Source: Kushneria aurantia DSM 21353
GTDB lineage: Bacteria > Pseudomonadota > Gammaproteobacteria > Pseudomonadales > Halomonadaceae
Assembly (NCBI RefSeq): GCF_000382245.1
Contig: NZ_KB907883.1
Coordinates: forward strand, 1-59,671
Direction: 5' to 3'
Length of the DNA: 59,671 nucleotides
Shown: positions 24,272 through 34,600 of the stretch, one piece after another
How positions within the stretch are numbered: position 1 is the stretch's first letter
How the letters are laid out: every line of letters starts with the position of its first letter
The notes under the pieces: generated by a model
The model's database searches: none
Seen by the model: only the letters and a program-made list of their open reading frames with translations
What the model was told of the DNA's origin: nothing
Position numbers and translations under genes: made by a program

Positions 24272-25297
24272 ATGCCCCTTTATCGCTATGCCCTCGCGGC
24301 ACTGCTCGGCTTTGCCGTCAACAGTGCGGCGTCCGAGTCGCGTGAGGCGACCCACTACCCCTTGATGCTGGAAAATTGCGGCGTCGAGCTGAGCTTCGAC
24401 GCCGCGCCGCAGCGTACCGTGAGCGTCGGCCAGGCGGCCACCGAGATACTCTATGCACTGGGCCTGGCGGACCGCGTGGTGGGCACCTCGGTGTGGTTCA
24501 CGCCGGTACTGCCGCAGTTTCGCGAGGTCAATGCCGGCATCGAGCGCCTTGCCGACAACGACCCCAGTTTCGAGGCGGTGGTCAACCGGCGGCCCGACCT
24601 GGTGGCGGCCCAGTATGAGTGGCATATCGGCCCTGCCGGCAGCGTCGGCAGCCGCGAACAGTTCAGCGAGCTGGGCATCGCGACCTACATCATGCCCGCC
24701 GACTGCGATACCAAGGACAACAGCACCGGCGGCGATGGCACCCGCGTGGCGGCTTTCTCCATCGACTCGGTGTACAAGGGCATCGGCGAGCTGGCGGCCA
24801 TCTTCGATGTCCAGCCCGCCGGTACGGCGCTGATAGAGGATTTGCAACAGCGCGAGGCGCGGGCGGTCGAGGCGGCCCGGAAACTCGATCTGCCGCAGGA
24901 TTTGAGCGCCCTGTTCTGGTTTTCATCTCCCGACGAGGGGGCTGCACCCTATGTCGCCGGCCGGCTGGGGGCGCCGGGCTATATGATGCGCCAGCTCGGT
25001 ATTCGCAATGTTATCGGCTCCAGCGAGGAGTGGCCGACCGTCGACTGGGAGACCATCGCTCGTGCCGACCCGGACATCATCGTGCTGGCGCGCATGGATC
25101 GGCGCCGCTATCCGATGGATGATATCGCCGGCAAGCGCGAATTTCTGCAAAGCGACCCGGTAGCCAGCCAGATGAGCGCCGTGCAGCAGAATCACATCGT
25201 CGAGATGGATGCCCATGCCATGAGTGCCACCATGCGCACGATCTTCGGCCTCGAAAGCCTGGTCGCGGCGCTCGAGTCGATGTCGTTCGACCCATGA
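24272..25297 (+). CDS. periplasmic metal/chelate-binding protein (FecB/BtuF type)
   Basis: The product is 341 residues; the ATG at 24272 follows AGGGAGG and gives a signal peptide (LYRYALAALLGFAVNSAASE). The fold pattern is that of helical-backbone class III binding proteins: RTVSVGQAATEILYALGLAD, then NRRPDLVAAQ, and a C-terminal lobe with DWETIARADPDIIVLARMDR. In Pseudomonas aeruginosa a similar Zur-regulated set (PA2911-PA2914, a TonB receptor with a FecBCD-like ABC system) is described as zinc-responsive. This operon has the same composition. The precise ligand is not deducible from sequence. Confidence 0.8.
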   Translation: MPLYRYALAALLGFAVNSAASESREATHYPLMLENCGVELSFDAAPQRTVSVGQAATEILYALGLADRVVGTSVWFTPVLPQFREVNAGIERLADNDPSFEAVVNRRPDLVAAQYEWHIGPAGSVGSREQFSELGIATYIMPADCDTKDNSTGGDGTRVAAFSIDSVYKGIGELAAIFDVQPAGTALIEDLQQREARAVEAARKLDLPQDLSALFWFSSPDEGAAPYVAGRLGAPGYMMRQLGIRNVIGSSEEWPTVDWETIARADPDIIVLARMDRRRYPMDDIAGKREFLQSDPVASQMSAVQQNHIVEMDAHAMSATMRTIFGLESLVAALESMSFDP

Positions 25298-26358
25298 GTG
25301 CTGTTACCGCGCTGCGCCTGCGACGCTATCGCGTCCCGGGCTGGTGGTGGACGGCGCCCGCGGTGCTGCTGGTGGCGCTGTTGGCCGGCGCCGCCATCGG
25401 TGAGACCGCCATCGCCCCCGATACCATCCTGAAGGTGATCGCCAATCGTCTGCTGGGCGCCGACTACGCCGTGGATCGCATTGAAGGCGGTATTATCTGG
25501 AGCTATCGGCTCAGTCGCGCCGTGGTTGCCGCCTGCTGCGGTGCCGGGCTGGCGCTCTCCGGGATGGTGCTGCAGGCGCTGCTGCGCAATCCGCTGGCCG
25601 ACCCCTATCTGATGGGCATTTCCGCCGGCGCCTCGACCGGCGCCGTACTGGTGGCGGTCGCCGGCCTGGGGGGCGGTGTTATCAGCCTGTCGGCGGGGGC
25701 CATGATGGGGGCAATCGCCGCCTTTGCGCTGGTGGTGGCGCTGGCGCGTGCGGCGGTTAGCGGCGCGGGGGGCGGTGCCGGGCTGCCGGCGGCGGGGGCG
25801 ATCATTCTCGCCGGTATCGCCGGGTCGAGCCTTTTCAATGCCCTGACCGCCTTTATCATCGCCCGCTCCGCCAGTGCCGAACAGGCGCGCGGCATCATGT
25901 TCTGGTTGATGGGCAATCTTTCCGGAGTGCGCTGGGGGGATGCCGGCCTGGCACTGCCTGCCGCCCTGGCGGCGGTGGCGATCTGCCTCTGGAACCGCCG
26001 CGCACTGGACGCCTTTGCCTTCGGGGCCGACAGCGCGGCCTCGATGGGCATCAATGTACGTCGCGTGCAGGGCGTGCTGATTGCGGCGGTCGCACTGGTG
26101 ACTGCCGTGATGGTGTCGCGGGTCGGCGCCATTGGCTTCGTGGGGCTGGTGGTGCCCCACGCCATGCGGTTCATCGTGGGTAGCGGCCACACCCGGCTGG
26201 TACCGGCCACGGCACTGGCGGGCGCGGTGTTCATGATCGCCGCCGATGTGGTGTCACGTATTCTGGTCGCAGGGCAGGTACTGCCGATCGGCGTGATTAC
26301 CGCTCTGATTGGGGCGCCGGCCTTTGCCCTGGTGCTGATTCGCGGCGGGCGGGTATGA
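25294..26358 (+). CDS. FecCD-family ABC transporter permease
   Basis: The product is 354 residues; its ATG overlaps the stop of the binding-protein gene (ATGA). It has about nine to ten membrane helices and the family signature ALSGMVLQALLRNPLADPYL, then GISAGASTGAVL, near residues 86-120. GAIGFVGLVVPHAMRF (about 275-290) is the cytoplasmic coupling segment that meets the ATPase. It carries the metal or chelate across the inner membrane. Only one permease gene is present, so it works as a homodimer, as BtuC does. Confidence 0.88.
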   Translation: MSAVTALRLRRYRVPGWWWTAPAVLLVALLAGAAIGETAIAPDTILKVIANRLLGADYAVDRIEGGIIWSYRLSRAVVAACCGAGLALSGMVLQALLRNPLADPYLMGISAGASTGAVLVAVAGLGGGVISLSAGAMMGAIAAFALVVALARAAVSGAGGGAGLPAAGAIILAGIAGSSLFNALTAFIIARSASAEQARGIMFWLMGNLSGVRWGDAGLALPAALAAVAICLWNRRALDAFAFGADSAASMGINVRRVQGVLIAAVALVTAVMVSRVGAIGFVGLVVPHAMRFIVGSGHTRLVPATALAGAVFMIAADVVSRILVAGQVLPIGVITALIGAPAFALVLIRGGRV

Positions 26359-27119
26359 GTCTGCGCGCCGAGAACCTCGGTTTTCAGATGGCGCGTCGCG
26401 CGCTGCTGGAGGCGGTCGATCTTGAGGTGATGCCTGCAGAGACGCTGGGGCTGGTCGGCCCCAACGGTTCGGGCAAGAGTACTCTGCTCCGCCTGCTGGC
26501 CGGGCTGTGGCGACCGACGTACGGGCGTGTATGGCTCGATGGGCGGGATATGCGAGGTATGCCGCGTCGCGAGATCGCCCGCACCATCGCCATGGTGGCG
26601 CAGCAGGCTGACACCGGCGAGCGGATCAGCGTGCGCCAGGCGGTCGCGCTGGGACGCACGCCCTTTCTGGGGCCGCTGCAAGACTGGTCGGCGCAGGATG
26701 ATGCCATTGTCGCTGATGCGCTGGCGCGGGTCGGCATGACCGCGCTTGCCGAGCGCAGCTGGCACAGTCTCTCCGGTGGCGAACGCCAGCGTGCCCATAT
26801 CGCCCGGGCACTGGCCCAGCAGCCGCGCATTCTGCTGCTCGATGAGCCCACCAATCACCTGGATATTCGTCACCAGCTGCGCATTCTGCAGTTGGTACGA
26901 GAACTGCCGATCACGGTGGTGATCGCGCTGCACGACCTCAATCAGGCGCTGAGCTGTGACCGCCTCGCCGTGATCGACGGCGGGCGGCTGATAGCGCTGG
27001 ATACGCCTGAAAAAGTACTGAGCGTGGAGCAACTGCGCGACACTTTCGGCGTCCACGCCAGACTCCTGCGTGATCCGCAGGGCGGCGAGCCGGTGCTGCA
27101 CTTTCGCCAGCTGCGGTGA
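26355..27119 (+). CDS. ABC transporter ATP-binding protein (FecE/BtuD type)
   Basis: The product is 254 residues; it starts in an ATGA overlap with the permease. Walker A is GPNGSGKSTLL (about residues 36-46), the signature LSGGERQRAHIARAL is near 138-152, Walker B is ILLLDEPTNHLD (about 159-170), and the switch histidine is in VVIALHDLNQAL. All key residues are intact. It powers import by the preceding permease. It is the last gene of the predicted zinc operon; a strong terminator follows at 27192. Confidence 0.9.
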   Translation: MSLRAENLGFQMARRALLEAVDLEVMPAETLGLVGPNGSGKSTLLRLLAGLWRPTYGRVWLDGRDMRGMPRREIARTIAMVAQQADTGERISVRQAVALGRTPFLGPLQDWSAQDDAIVADALARVGMTALAERSWHSLSGGERQRAHIARALAQQPRILLLDEPTNHLDIRHQLRILQLVRELPITVVIALHDLNQALSCDRLAVIDGGRLIALDTPEKVLSVEQLRDTFGVHARLLRDPQGGEPVLHFRQLR

Positions 27120-27191
27120 CTGACCGGCAAGGGCGTTGCGGTCGCCATATTGAATCGCCCGGCGCGGCAGGGGTTAAATAAGGCGTTCCAG

Positions 27192-27233
27192 AGCGTGCCG
27201 GTCGGCCATGCGCCTACCGGCACGCTTATTTTT
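27192..27233 (+). terminator. Rho-independent terminator of the zinc-type operon
   Basis: AGCGTGCCGGT (27192-27202) pairs perfectly with ACCGGCACGCT (27216-27226), followed by TATTTTT. It ends about 19 bases before the likely start of the next gene, leaving almost no room for a separate promoter. Confidence 0.8.
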
Positions 27234-27251
27234 CCCCTGCGGAGTTGCGCC

Positions 27252-28313
27252 TTGCCCGCCTCGACCGGCATTTCCACACCCGATAGCGCCACCTCCGGCA
27301 CCCTGTCGGTCGGCTTCGTACTGCTGCCGCGCTTTACGCTGCTGCCCTTTGCCGCCTTCGTCGACTGCCTGCGCCTGGCCGGCGACGAAGGCGACATGAG
27401 CCGCCAGCTGCGCTGTCGCTGGCACTTCATGTCGGCCGACGGGGCGCCGGTGACCTCCAGCTGCGGCGCGGCGATCAGCCCCTGCATGCCCTACAGCGAC
27501 CCGGCGCAGTTCGACTATCTGGTGGTGATTGCCGGCGTGCTGGAGGGAGAGGGCGGCGTCGATCGTCAGACCATCGACTATCTGGAGCGGGCGGCGGCCA
27601 GCGGCGTGCCGCTGGTGGGCATCTGCACCGGCGTGTTCGCCCTGCTGCAGGCCGGGCTGATGAACGGCCGGCGCTGCTGCGTCAGCTGGTATCACCATGA
27701 CGATCTCAAGCGGCGCTTCCCCGAGGCGCTGTCGGTGCCGGATCAGCTCTACATCGACGACGGCGACCGCCTGACCTGCGCCGGTGGCATCGCCTCCGCC
27801 GATCTTGCCGCCTGGCTGATCGAGCGCCACCTGGGACGCACCTGGGCGCGCAAGAGCCTCTACATCATGCTGATCGACGAGGCGCGTCGGGGCAACGCGC
27901 CGCAGCCCCATCCGATGGTGTTGCAAAAGGTCGACAACCGCACGGTGCGGCGCGCCATCTCGGTACTCGAACAGCACCTGGGTGATATCGTCTCGATGGA
28001 TGAACTGGCCGAACGCAGCGGCTGCTCGCGCCGCGCGCTGGAGCGTCATTTTCGTGAATCGCTGGGGGTCAGCCCGCAGAAGTTCGCCCGCGAACTGCGC
28101 CTGCGCTACGGGTTGTGGATGCTGAACTTCACCGCCCACAGCATTACCGAGATCGGCGAGCGCTGCGGTTTCGCCGACACCGCCCACTTCTCGCGCAGCT
28201 TCAAGGACACCTTCGGATTCACTCCTTCGGAGGTGCGGCGCAAGGAGGTCGGCGTGCAGGAGGCGCTGATCGACCCCTTCATCCTGCAGGTCGGCAAGGC
28301 GGATTCGCCGTAA
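27252..28313 (+). CDS. GlxA/AraC-type regulator, GbdR- or SouR-like
   Basis: The product is 353 residues. The TTG at 27252 with GGAG seven bases upstream is the best start; the homologous region begins soon after ([20 protein letters not shown]). An N-terminal DJ-1/PfpI-like domain includes [20 protein letters not shown], and an AraC helix-turn-helix pair lies at the C-terminus ([39 protein letters not shown]). This is the architecture of GbdR, which senses glycine betaine/dimethylglycine, and SouR, which senses sarcosine. It adjoins glyA-soxBDAG-purU-sda, so it very probably activates them. The TTG start lies right after a terminator, suggesting tight expression control. Confidence 0.82.
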   Translation: MPASTGISTPDSATSGTLSVGFVLLPRFTLLPFAAFVDCLRLAGDEGDMSRQLRCRWHFMSADGAPVTSSCGAAISPCMPYSDPAQFDYLVVIAGVLEGEGGVDRQTIDYLERAAASGVPLVGICTGVFALLQAGLMNGRRCCVSWYHHDDLKRRFPEALSVPDQLYIDDGDRLTCAGGIASADLAAWLIERHLGRTWARKSLYIMLIDEARRGNAPQPHPMVLQKVDNRTVRRAISVLEQHLGDIVSMDELAERSGCSRRALERHFRESLGVSPQKFARELRLRYGLWMLNFTAHSITEIGERCGFADTAHFSRSFKDTFGFTPSEVRRKEVGVQEALIDPFILQVGKADSP

Positions 28314-28373
28314 CCGGCGCTGCGCTTCCCGGCCTTCGAAACACACTCTTATCGTCACTTTTTTATTCAGAAA

Positions 28374-28395
28374 CGACAGCGCAAACATCCTGTCG
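28374..28395. promoter_or_regulatory. inverted repeat CGACAG/CTGTCG upstream of glyA
   Basis: CGACAG (28374-28379) and CTGTCG (28390-28395) flank 10 bases in the promoter region of the glyA-sox operon. It is a candidate site for the adjacent AraC-type regulator. It was not matched to a known GbdR consensus. Confidence 0.35.
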
Positions 28396-28491
28396 CATTT
28401 GTTCAATTTCCCTTCCCGGGGTCGCGGTAAAAAGAGTGTCACAAGCGCCGGCCAGTCCACTGTTTGCCGACCGACCTACAGGGAGCCCCCC

Positions 28492-29793
28492 ATGTCCATG
28501 GAGCAGCTGCTTCAATCCGATCCGCGCGTGGCCAGCGCCATCGCCGACGAGATGACCCGTCAGGAAGCACATATCGAGCTGATCGCCTCGGAGAACTACG
28601 CCAGTCCCGCGGTGATGGCCGCCCAGGGGACGCACCTGACCAACAAGTACGCCGAGGGCTATCCCGGCAAGCGCTACTATGGCGGCTGTGAGCACGTCGA
28701 CGTGGTCGAGGAGCTGGCCATTCGCCGCGCCTGCGATCTGTTCGGCGCCGACTACGCCAACGTGCAGCCCCACTCCGGCGCTCAGGCCAACGCGGCGGTG
28801 TTCATGGCGCTGGTCCAGCCCGGCGATACCGTGCTGGGCATGAGTCTCGCCCACGGCGGTCACCTGACCCACGGTGCGGCGCCCAACTTTTCCGGCAAGC
28901 ACTACAACGCCGTACAGTACGGTCTCGATCCGGCTACCGGTGAGATCGACTACGACGAGGTGCGCCGACTGGCCCGGGAGCACCGGCCGAAGCTGATCAT
29001 CGCCGGTTTCTCGGCCTACTCCCGCGTAATCGACTGGCGCCGTTTCCGCACTATCGCCGACGAGGTAGGCGCCTGGTTGCTGGTCGACATGGCGCATATC
29101 GCCGGGCTGGTGGCCGCCGGCCACTACCCCAGTCCGCTGCCCTGGGCGCACGTTGTCACCACCACCACCCACAAGACCCTGCGCGGCCCGCGTGGGGGCC
29201 TGATTCTCGCCGCAGGCGGCGACGAGTCGCTGTATAAAAAACTCAACGGCGCGGTGTTTCCGGGCCAGCAGGGCGGCCCGCTGATGCACGTTATCGCCGC
29301 CAAAGCGGTCGCCTTCAAGGAGGCGATGAACCAGGAGTTCGTGCGCTACCAGGAGCGCGTGATCGACAACGCCCGCGCCATGGCCGAGGTGTTCATCGAA
29401 CGAGGCTATGAGGTGATCTCCGGCGGCACCGACAACCATCTTTTCCTGGTGTCGCTGATCTCCCGCGGGATTACCGGCAAGGACGCGGACGCTGCGCTGG
29501 GCCGCGCCCATATCACGGTCAACAAGAACGCCGTGCCCAACGACCCGCAGAGCCCCTTCGTTACTTCGGGGCTGCGTATCGGCACGCCGGCCATTACCAC
29601 TCGCGGCTTCGACCGCAACGACTGCGAACAGCTCGCCGGCTGGATCTGCGATCTGCTCGATGCGCTGGCCGAGGGCGACAGCGCCGAGGCCGAAGCCGAG
29701 GTTCGCAGTCGCGTTACCGAGCTGTGCGCGCGCCATCCGGTCTATGCCGGCAGCGCCAGCAGCAGCGAAGTCGCTGAAACCGCCACCGCCTGA
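28492..29793 (+). CDS. glyA: serine hydroxymethyltransferase
   Basis: The product is 433 residues; the ATG at 28492 has AGGGAG upstream, which decides against an upstream frame extension. It has [15 protein letters not shown], then [18 protein letters not shown] and the PLP-lysine motif [15 protein letters not shown] (about residues 220-234). Full length for the family. It interconverts glycine and serine with the tetrahydrofolate one-carbon unit. Here it starts the sarcosine operon, so it probably turns the glycine and methylene-THF made by sarcosine oxidase into serine. As in pseudomonads this may be a dedicated paralogue, with a housekeeping copy elsewhere. Confidence 0.95.
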   Translation: MSMEQLLQSDPRVASAIADEMTRQEAHIELIASENYASPAVMAAQGTHLTNKYAEGYPGKRYYGGCEHVDVVEELAIRRACDLFGADYANVQPHSGAQANAAVFMALVQPGDTVLGMSLAHGGHLTHGAAPNFSGKHYNAVQYGLDPATGEIDYDEVRRLAREHRPKLIIAGFSAYSRVIDWRRFRTIADEVGAWLLVDMAHIAGLVAAGHYPSPLPWAHVVTTTTHKTLRGPRGGLILAAGGDESLYKKLNGAVFPGQQGGPLMHVIAAKAVAFKEAMNQEFVRYQERVIDNARAMAEVFIERGYEVISGGTDNHLFLVSLISRGITGKDADAALGRAHITVNKNAVPNDPQSPFVTSGLRIGTPAITTRGFDRNDCEQLAGWICDLLDALAEGDSAEAEAEVRSRVTELCARHPVYAGSASSSEVAETATA

Positions 29794-29806
29794 CAGGAGC
29801 GCATTC

Positions 29807-31057
29807 ATGGAACGTTATTCCGGATTCGGGTTGTTCAAGCACGCGCTGAGCCACCACGAAAACTGGCAGCGCCACTGGCGCAACCCCACGCCCAAAAAGC
29901 GCTACGACGTCATTATCGTCGGCGGCGGCGGCCACGGCCTGGCCACCGCCTGGTATCTGGCCAAAGAGTTCGGCATCACCAATGTCGCGGTGATCGAGAA
30001 GGGCTGGCTGGGCGGTGGCAACACCGCTCGCAACACCACCATCGTGCGCTCCAACTATCTGTGGGACGAGGCGGCGCAGCTCTACAACCACTCGCTGGAT
30101 CTGTGGAAGGGGCTGTCGCAGGATCTCAACTACAACGTCATGTTCTCGCAGCGCGGCGTGCTCAATCTCGCCCACACCCTGCAGGACATGCGTGACGTGC
30201 AGCGCCGGGTCAACGCCAACCGCCTCAACGGTATCGACAGCGAGGTGGTCACCCCCGAGCGGATCAAGGAGATCGAGCCGGCGCTGGATACCTCGAAGCG
30301 CGCGCGCTATCCGATCATGGGCGCCTCCTGGCAGCAAAGCGCCGGTGTGGCCCGCCACGACGCGGTCGCCTGGGGCTTCGCCCGCGGCGCCGACTCGCTG
30401 GGCGTCGACCTTTTGCAGAACACCGAGGTGACCGGTTTTCGGATTCGCGACGGCAAGGTGCTGGGCGTGCACACCAACCGCGGCGATATCGAGGCCAACA
30501 CCGTGGGCTGCGTGGCCGCCGGCAACTCCGGCGTGCTGGCCAACATGGCCGGTCTCAAGCTGCCGCTGGAGTCGCATCCGCTGCAGGCGCTGGTCTCCGA
30601 GCCGCTCAAGCCGATTCTCAACACCGTCACCATGTCGAACCATGTGCACGGTTACTGCAGCCAGTCCGACAAGGGCGATCTGGTCATCGGTGCCGGCATC
30701 GACGGCTACCTGGGCTACGGTCAGCGCGGCAGCTTCCCCACCGTCGAGCACACCCTGCAGGCGATCGTCGAGATGTTCCCGATGTTCTCGCGGGTGCGCA
30801 TGAACCGTCAGTGGGGTGGCATCGTCGACACCTGCCCGGATGCCTGCCCGATCCTGTCGAAGACGAAGGTCAAGGGGCTCTACTTCAACTGCGGTTGGGG
30901 CACCGGCGGCTTCAAGGCCACGCCCGGTTCGGGGCATGTGTTCGCCGCCAGCCTGGCAAAGGGCGAGATGCACCCCATCGCCGCGCCCTTCTCGATCGAC
31001 CGTTTCAATACCGGCGCATTGATCGACGAGCACGGTGCCGCCGGCGTCGCACACTGA
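29807..31057 (+). CDS. soxB: sarcosine oxidase beta subunit
   Basis: The product is 416 residues with CAGGAG before the ATG, 13 bases after glyA. The dinucleotide-binding motif [20 protein letters not shown] is at about residues 28-47, followed by [20 protein letters not shown] near 180-199. The C-terminal part has [19 protein letters not shown] and [20 protein letters not shown]. These are the hallmarks of the beta subunit of heterotetrameric sarcosine oxidase, which holds FAD and covalent FMN and oxidises sarcosine to glycine. An unusual structured repeat separates it from soxD. Confidence 0.95.
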   Translation: MERYSGFGLFKHALSHHENWQRHWRNPTPKKRYDVIIVGGGGHGLATAWYLAKEFGITNVAVIEKGWLGGGNTARNTTIVRSNYLWDEAAQLYNHSLDLWKGLSQDLNYNVMFSQRGVLNLAHTLQDMRDVQRRVNANRLNGIDSEVVTPERIKEIEPALDTSKRARYPIMGASWQQSAGVARHDAVAWGFARGADSLGVDLLQNTEVTGFRIRDGKVLGVHTNRGDIEANTVGCVAAGNSGVLANMAGLKLPLESHPLQALVSEPLKPILNTVTMSNHVHGYCSQSDKGDLVIGAGIDGYLGYGQRGSFPTVEHTLQAIVEMFPMFSRVRMNRQWGGIVDTCPDACPILSKTKVKGLYFNCGWGTGGFKATPGSGHVFAASLAKGEMHPIAAPFSIDRFNTGALIDEHGAAGVAH

Positions 31058-31089
31058 GCGCATATTGCACAACGACATTATCGCCCGAG

Positions 31090-31188
31090 CGCCGGGGCTG
31101 GGTTGAAGCAAGGGTCTTTCGACAGGGAAGTCGAAAGCAGCGCCCATGGAGGGGGTCATAGCGCCCTTGCGCAAACCCGCATCCGGCG
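31090..31188 (+). repeat. structured intergenic element, copy A (short side arm)
   Basis: Outer stem CGCCGG/CCGGCG, then GGGTT/AACCC and GCAAGGG/CCCTTGC, separated by symmetric internal loops, enclose a hairpin CTTTCGAC-AGGGAA-GTCGAAAG (31116-31137). The block at 31139-31167 is 26/29 identical to 40444-40472 in copy B. It lies in the soxB-soxD gap and would be in the operon mRNA. Orientation is assigned from the mRNA; the stems would also form on the other strand. Confidence 0.75.
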
Positions 31189-31230
31189 ACGGCGGGATAA
31201 GTTCCGAGGCTCGGCCCAAGGAGAGAGCTC

Positions 31231-31620
31231 ATGTTTTATATCTTCTGCCCCTACTGCGACGAAAGACGCGAGGAGGAGGAGTTTCACCCCAGTGGTCAGG
31301 CGCACATCACGCGGCCGGCCGACCCCGAGAACTGCAGTGACGAGGAGTGGGGTGACTACCTGTTTTTCCGCGACAACCCGCGCGGCATTCACCACGAGCT
31401 GTGGGTGCACCGGCTGGGCTGCCGCAAGTTTTTCAACATTACCCGCGACACCACGACCTACGAGATTCTTGAGACCTACCCCATGGGTGAGCGCCCGACG
31501 GTAACCGCCGAGCGCGCCGGCGTACGCCAGGAGCAGGGCGTGCAGACTGCCGATGGCGGTTGGCAGACCGTAGGGGCGCGGCCCGAGAACAGCAAGCTCA
31601 ACGAGGAGACGCCGTCATGA
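31231..31620 (+). CDS. soxD: sarcosine oxidase delta subunit
   Basis: The product is 129 residues; AAGGAGAG lies a few bases before the ATG. It begins MFYIFCPYCDERREEEEF, with the CxxC pair that, with a later Cys/His, binds zinc in this small subunit. It has GDYLFFRDNPRGIHHELWVH and RLGCRKFFNITRDT, as in all SoxD proteins. The last 30 residues are a variable tail. It is a structural subunit of the heterotetramer. Its stop overlaps the soxA start (ATGA), so the two are translationally coupled. Confidence 0.93.
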   Translation: MFYIFCPYCDERREEEEFHPSGQAHITRPADPENCSDEEWGDYLFFRDNPRGIHHELWVHRLGCRKFFNITRDTTTYEILETYPMGERPTVTAERAGVRQEQGVQTADGGWQTVGARPENSKLNEETPS

Positions 31621-34600
31621 GCCAGCACAACCGTCTCAATCAGGGCGGGCGCATCGACCGCTCGCGGTCGCTGTCGTTTACCTTCAACGGTCAGCGCTAT
31701 CAGGGCTTCGCCGGCGATACGCTGGCCTCGGCGCTGCTGGCCAACGGCGTCGATATCGTCAACCGCAGCTTCAAGTACTCGCGGCCGCGCGGCATTATCG
31801 CCGCCGGCGCCGATGAACCCAGTGCGATCATGCAGCTGGGCGCCAGCGAGGCGGCCCAGGTGCCCAACGTGCGCGCCACCCAGCAGGCGCTCTACGACGG
31901 TCTGGTGGCGCGCAGCACCAACGGCTGGCCCAGCGTGCAGCGCGACGTGATGAGCTGGGTCGGGCGTCTGGGCGGCCATCTGATGCCGCCGGGCTTCTAC
32001 TACAAGACCTTCATGGCTCCCGCCTCGATGTGGATGACCTATGAAAAGTGGATCCGCAAGGGCGCCGGCCTGGGCCGCTCCCCCGCAGCGTCCGACCCGG
32101 ATATCTACGACCACCTCAATCAGCACTGCGACGTGCTGGTGATCGGCGCCGGTCCGGCCGGGCTCGGCGCGGCGCTCTCCGCGGCCCGTGCCGGGGCCCG
32201 CGTGATCCTGTGCGACGAGCAGGAGGAGATGGGCGGTTCGCTGCTGGACAGCCGTGAGTCACTGGACGATGCCCCCGCCGCCGACTGGGTGGCGAAGGCC
32301 GTCGCCGAGCTGGACGCGATGGAGAGCGTGACCCTGCTGCCGCGCACTACCGCCAACGGCTATCACGACCACAACTTCGTGACTCTGCACGAGCGGCGCA
32401 CCGAGCACCTCGCCGACACCGCCGCCGGCGCCGGCCGCGAAGGGGAGGTGCGCTCGCGCCTGCACCGGGTCCGCGCCGAGCAGGTGGTGCTGGCCAGCGG
32501 TGCCCACGAGCGGCCGCTGGTCTACGCCAACAACGACGTGCCCGGCAACATGGTCGCCGGCGCGGTGTCGACCTATATCCGCCGCTACGGCGTGGTGCCC
32601 GGCCAGAAGCTGGTACTGACCACCAACAACGACCACGCCTACCGCGCCGCGCTGGACTGGCAGGAGGCCGGCCGCGATGTGGTCGCGGTGGTTGACTCGC
32701 GCGCCAACCCCGACGGCGAGCTGGTTCAGCAGGCTCGCGACAGCGGCATTCGCGTGATCACCGGCAGCGCCGTGATGGAAGGCAAGGGCAACCAGCGCGT
32801 CAGCGGCGCGCGGGTGGTGGCGATCGATACCCCCCGTTTCGTGGTGACCGGCAGCATCGAGGAGCTCGACTGCGACACCATCGCCAGCTCCGGTGGCTAC
32901 AGCCCGGTGGTGCACCTGGCTTCGCACACCGGCAAGCGTCCGCAGTGGCGCGACGACCTGCTCGGCTTCGTGCCCGGCGAGGTCAAGGGCATGCACTACG
33001 CCGGCGGCGTTCAGGGCATCTACGCGCTGGACGAGAGTCTTGCCGACGGCGCTCGCGCCGGCGCCGAGGCGGCTCGCGCCGGCGGTTTCGAAGCAGCCGG
33101 GGCGATGACCCTGCCCGCCGCCGCGTCGCGCCGCGAGAGCGCTACCGAAGCGCTCTATCAGGTGCCGCACGAGAAGACCTCGCTGCGCGCGCCCAAACAG
33201 TTCGTCGATTTCCAGAACGACGTCACCGCGGCAGCGATCGAGCTGGCTACCCGCGAGGGCTTCGAGTCGATCGAGCACGTCAAGCGCTACACCGCGCTGG
33301 GCTTCGGTACCGATCAGGGCAAGCTCGGCAACATCAACGGCATGGCGATCGCCGCGCGCTGCCTGCATCGCTCGATTCCCGAGGTCGGCACCACGGTTTT
33401 TCGTCCCAACTACACGCCGGTCACTTTCGGCGCCATCGTCGGCCGCCACTGCCGCGAGCTGTTCGACCCCGAACGCTACACCGCGCTGCACCAGTGGCAT
33501 GTCGAGAACGGCGCCGAGTTCGAGGATGTCGGCCAGTGGAAACGCCCCTGGTATTTTCCACAAAAACGCCGCGCCGACGGTCAAGAGCGTCTGGAGACGA
33601 TGCATGAGGCAGTGGCGCGCGAGTGCCTGGCCGTGCGCCAGGGGGTGGGGATTCTCGACGCCTCGACGCTGGGCAAGATCGATATCCAGGGGCCGGATGC
33701 CCGCGAGTTCCTTGGCCGTGTCTACACCAACAAGTGGGCCAAACTGGCGCCCGGGCGTGTGCGCTACGGTGTGATGTGCAAGGACGACGGCATGGTGATG
33801 GATGACGGCACCACCAGCTGTCTGGGCGACAACCACTTCCTGATGACCACCACCACCGGCGGCGCCGCCAGCGTGCTGGAGTGGCTGGAGCTGTGGCATC
33901 AGACCGAGTGGCCGGAGTTGCAGGTCTACTTCAACTCGGTGACCGACCACTGGGCGACCATCACCGTGACCGGCCCGGAGGCGCGCAAGCTGTTCTCCGA
34001 AGTGACCGACATTGACCTGGACCGCGAGCAGTTCAAGTTCATGGACTGGCGCGAAGGCAGGGTAGCCGGGGTACCGGCGCGGGTGTTCCGTATCTCCTTC
34101 ACCGGCGAACTGGCGTTCGAGATCAACGTTCAGGCCAACTACGCCCTGCACGTCTGGAAGACGCTGTTCGCGCACGGTGAAAAGTACGACCTGACCCCCT
34201 ACGGCACCGAGACCATGCACGTGCTGCGCGCCGAGAAGGGGCTGATCATTGCCGGCCAGGACACCGACGGTTCGGTGACGCCCGAGGATCTTGGCATGCA
34301 CTGGGCGGTGGGCTATGACAAGCCCTTCGCGTGGATCGGCAAGCGCGCCCTGAATCGTCCCGACACCGCCCGTGAGGACCGCAAGCAGCTGGTGGGGCTC
34401 AAACCGAAGGACCCGAAGGTGGTACTGGAGGAGGGCGCCCAGATCGTACTCGACCCCGATCAGGCGATTCCCATGACCATGATGGGCCATGTGACGTCGA
34501 GCTACTACAGTCCGGTGCTGGAGAGCGGCTTCGCGCTGGCGGTACTCAAGGGCGGTCGCAAGCGCATGGGCGAGACGGTCTATCTGCCCATGTCCAACGG

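Noticed and set aside
28314-28491. Glycine riboswitch before glyA
   Set aside because: No matching conserved core or tandem aptamer seen; the gap is short and explained better by an activator site.
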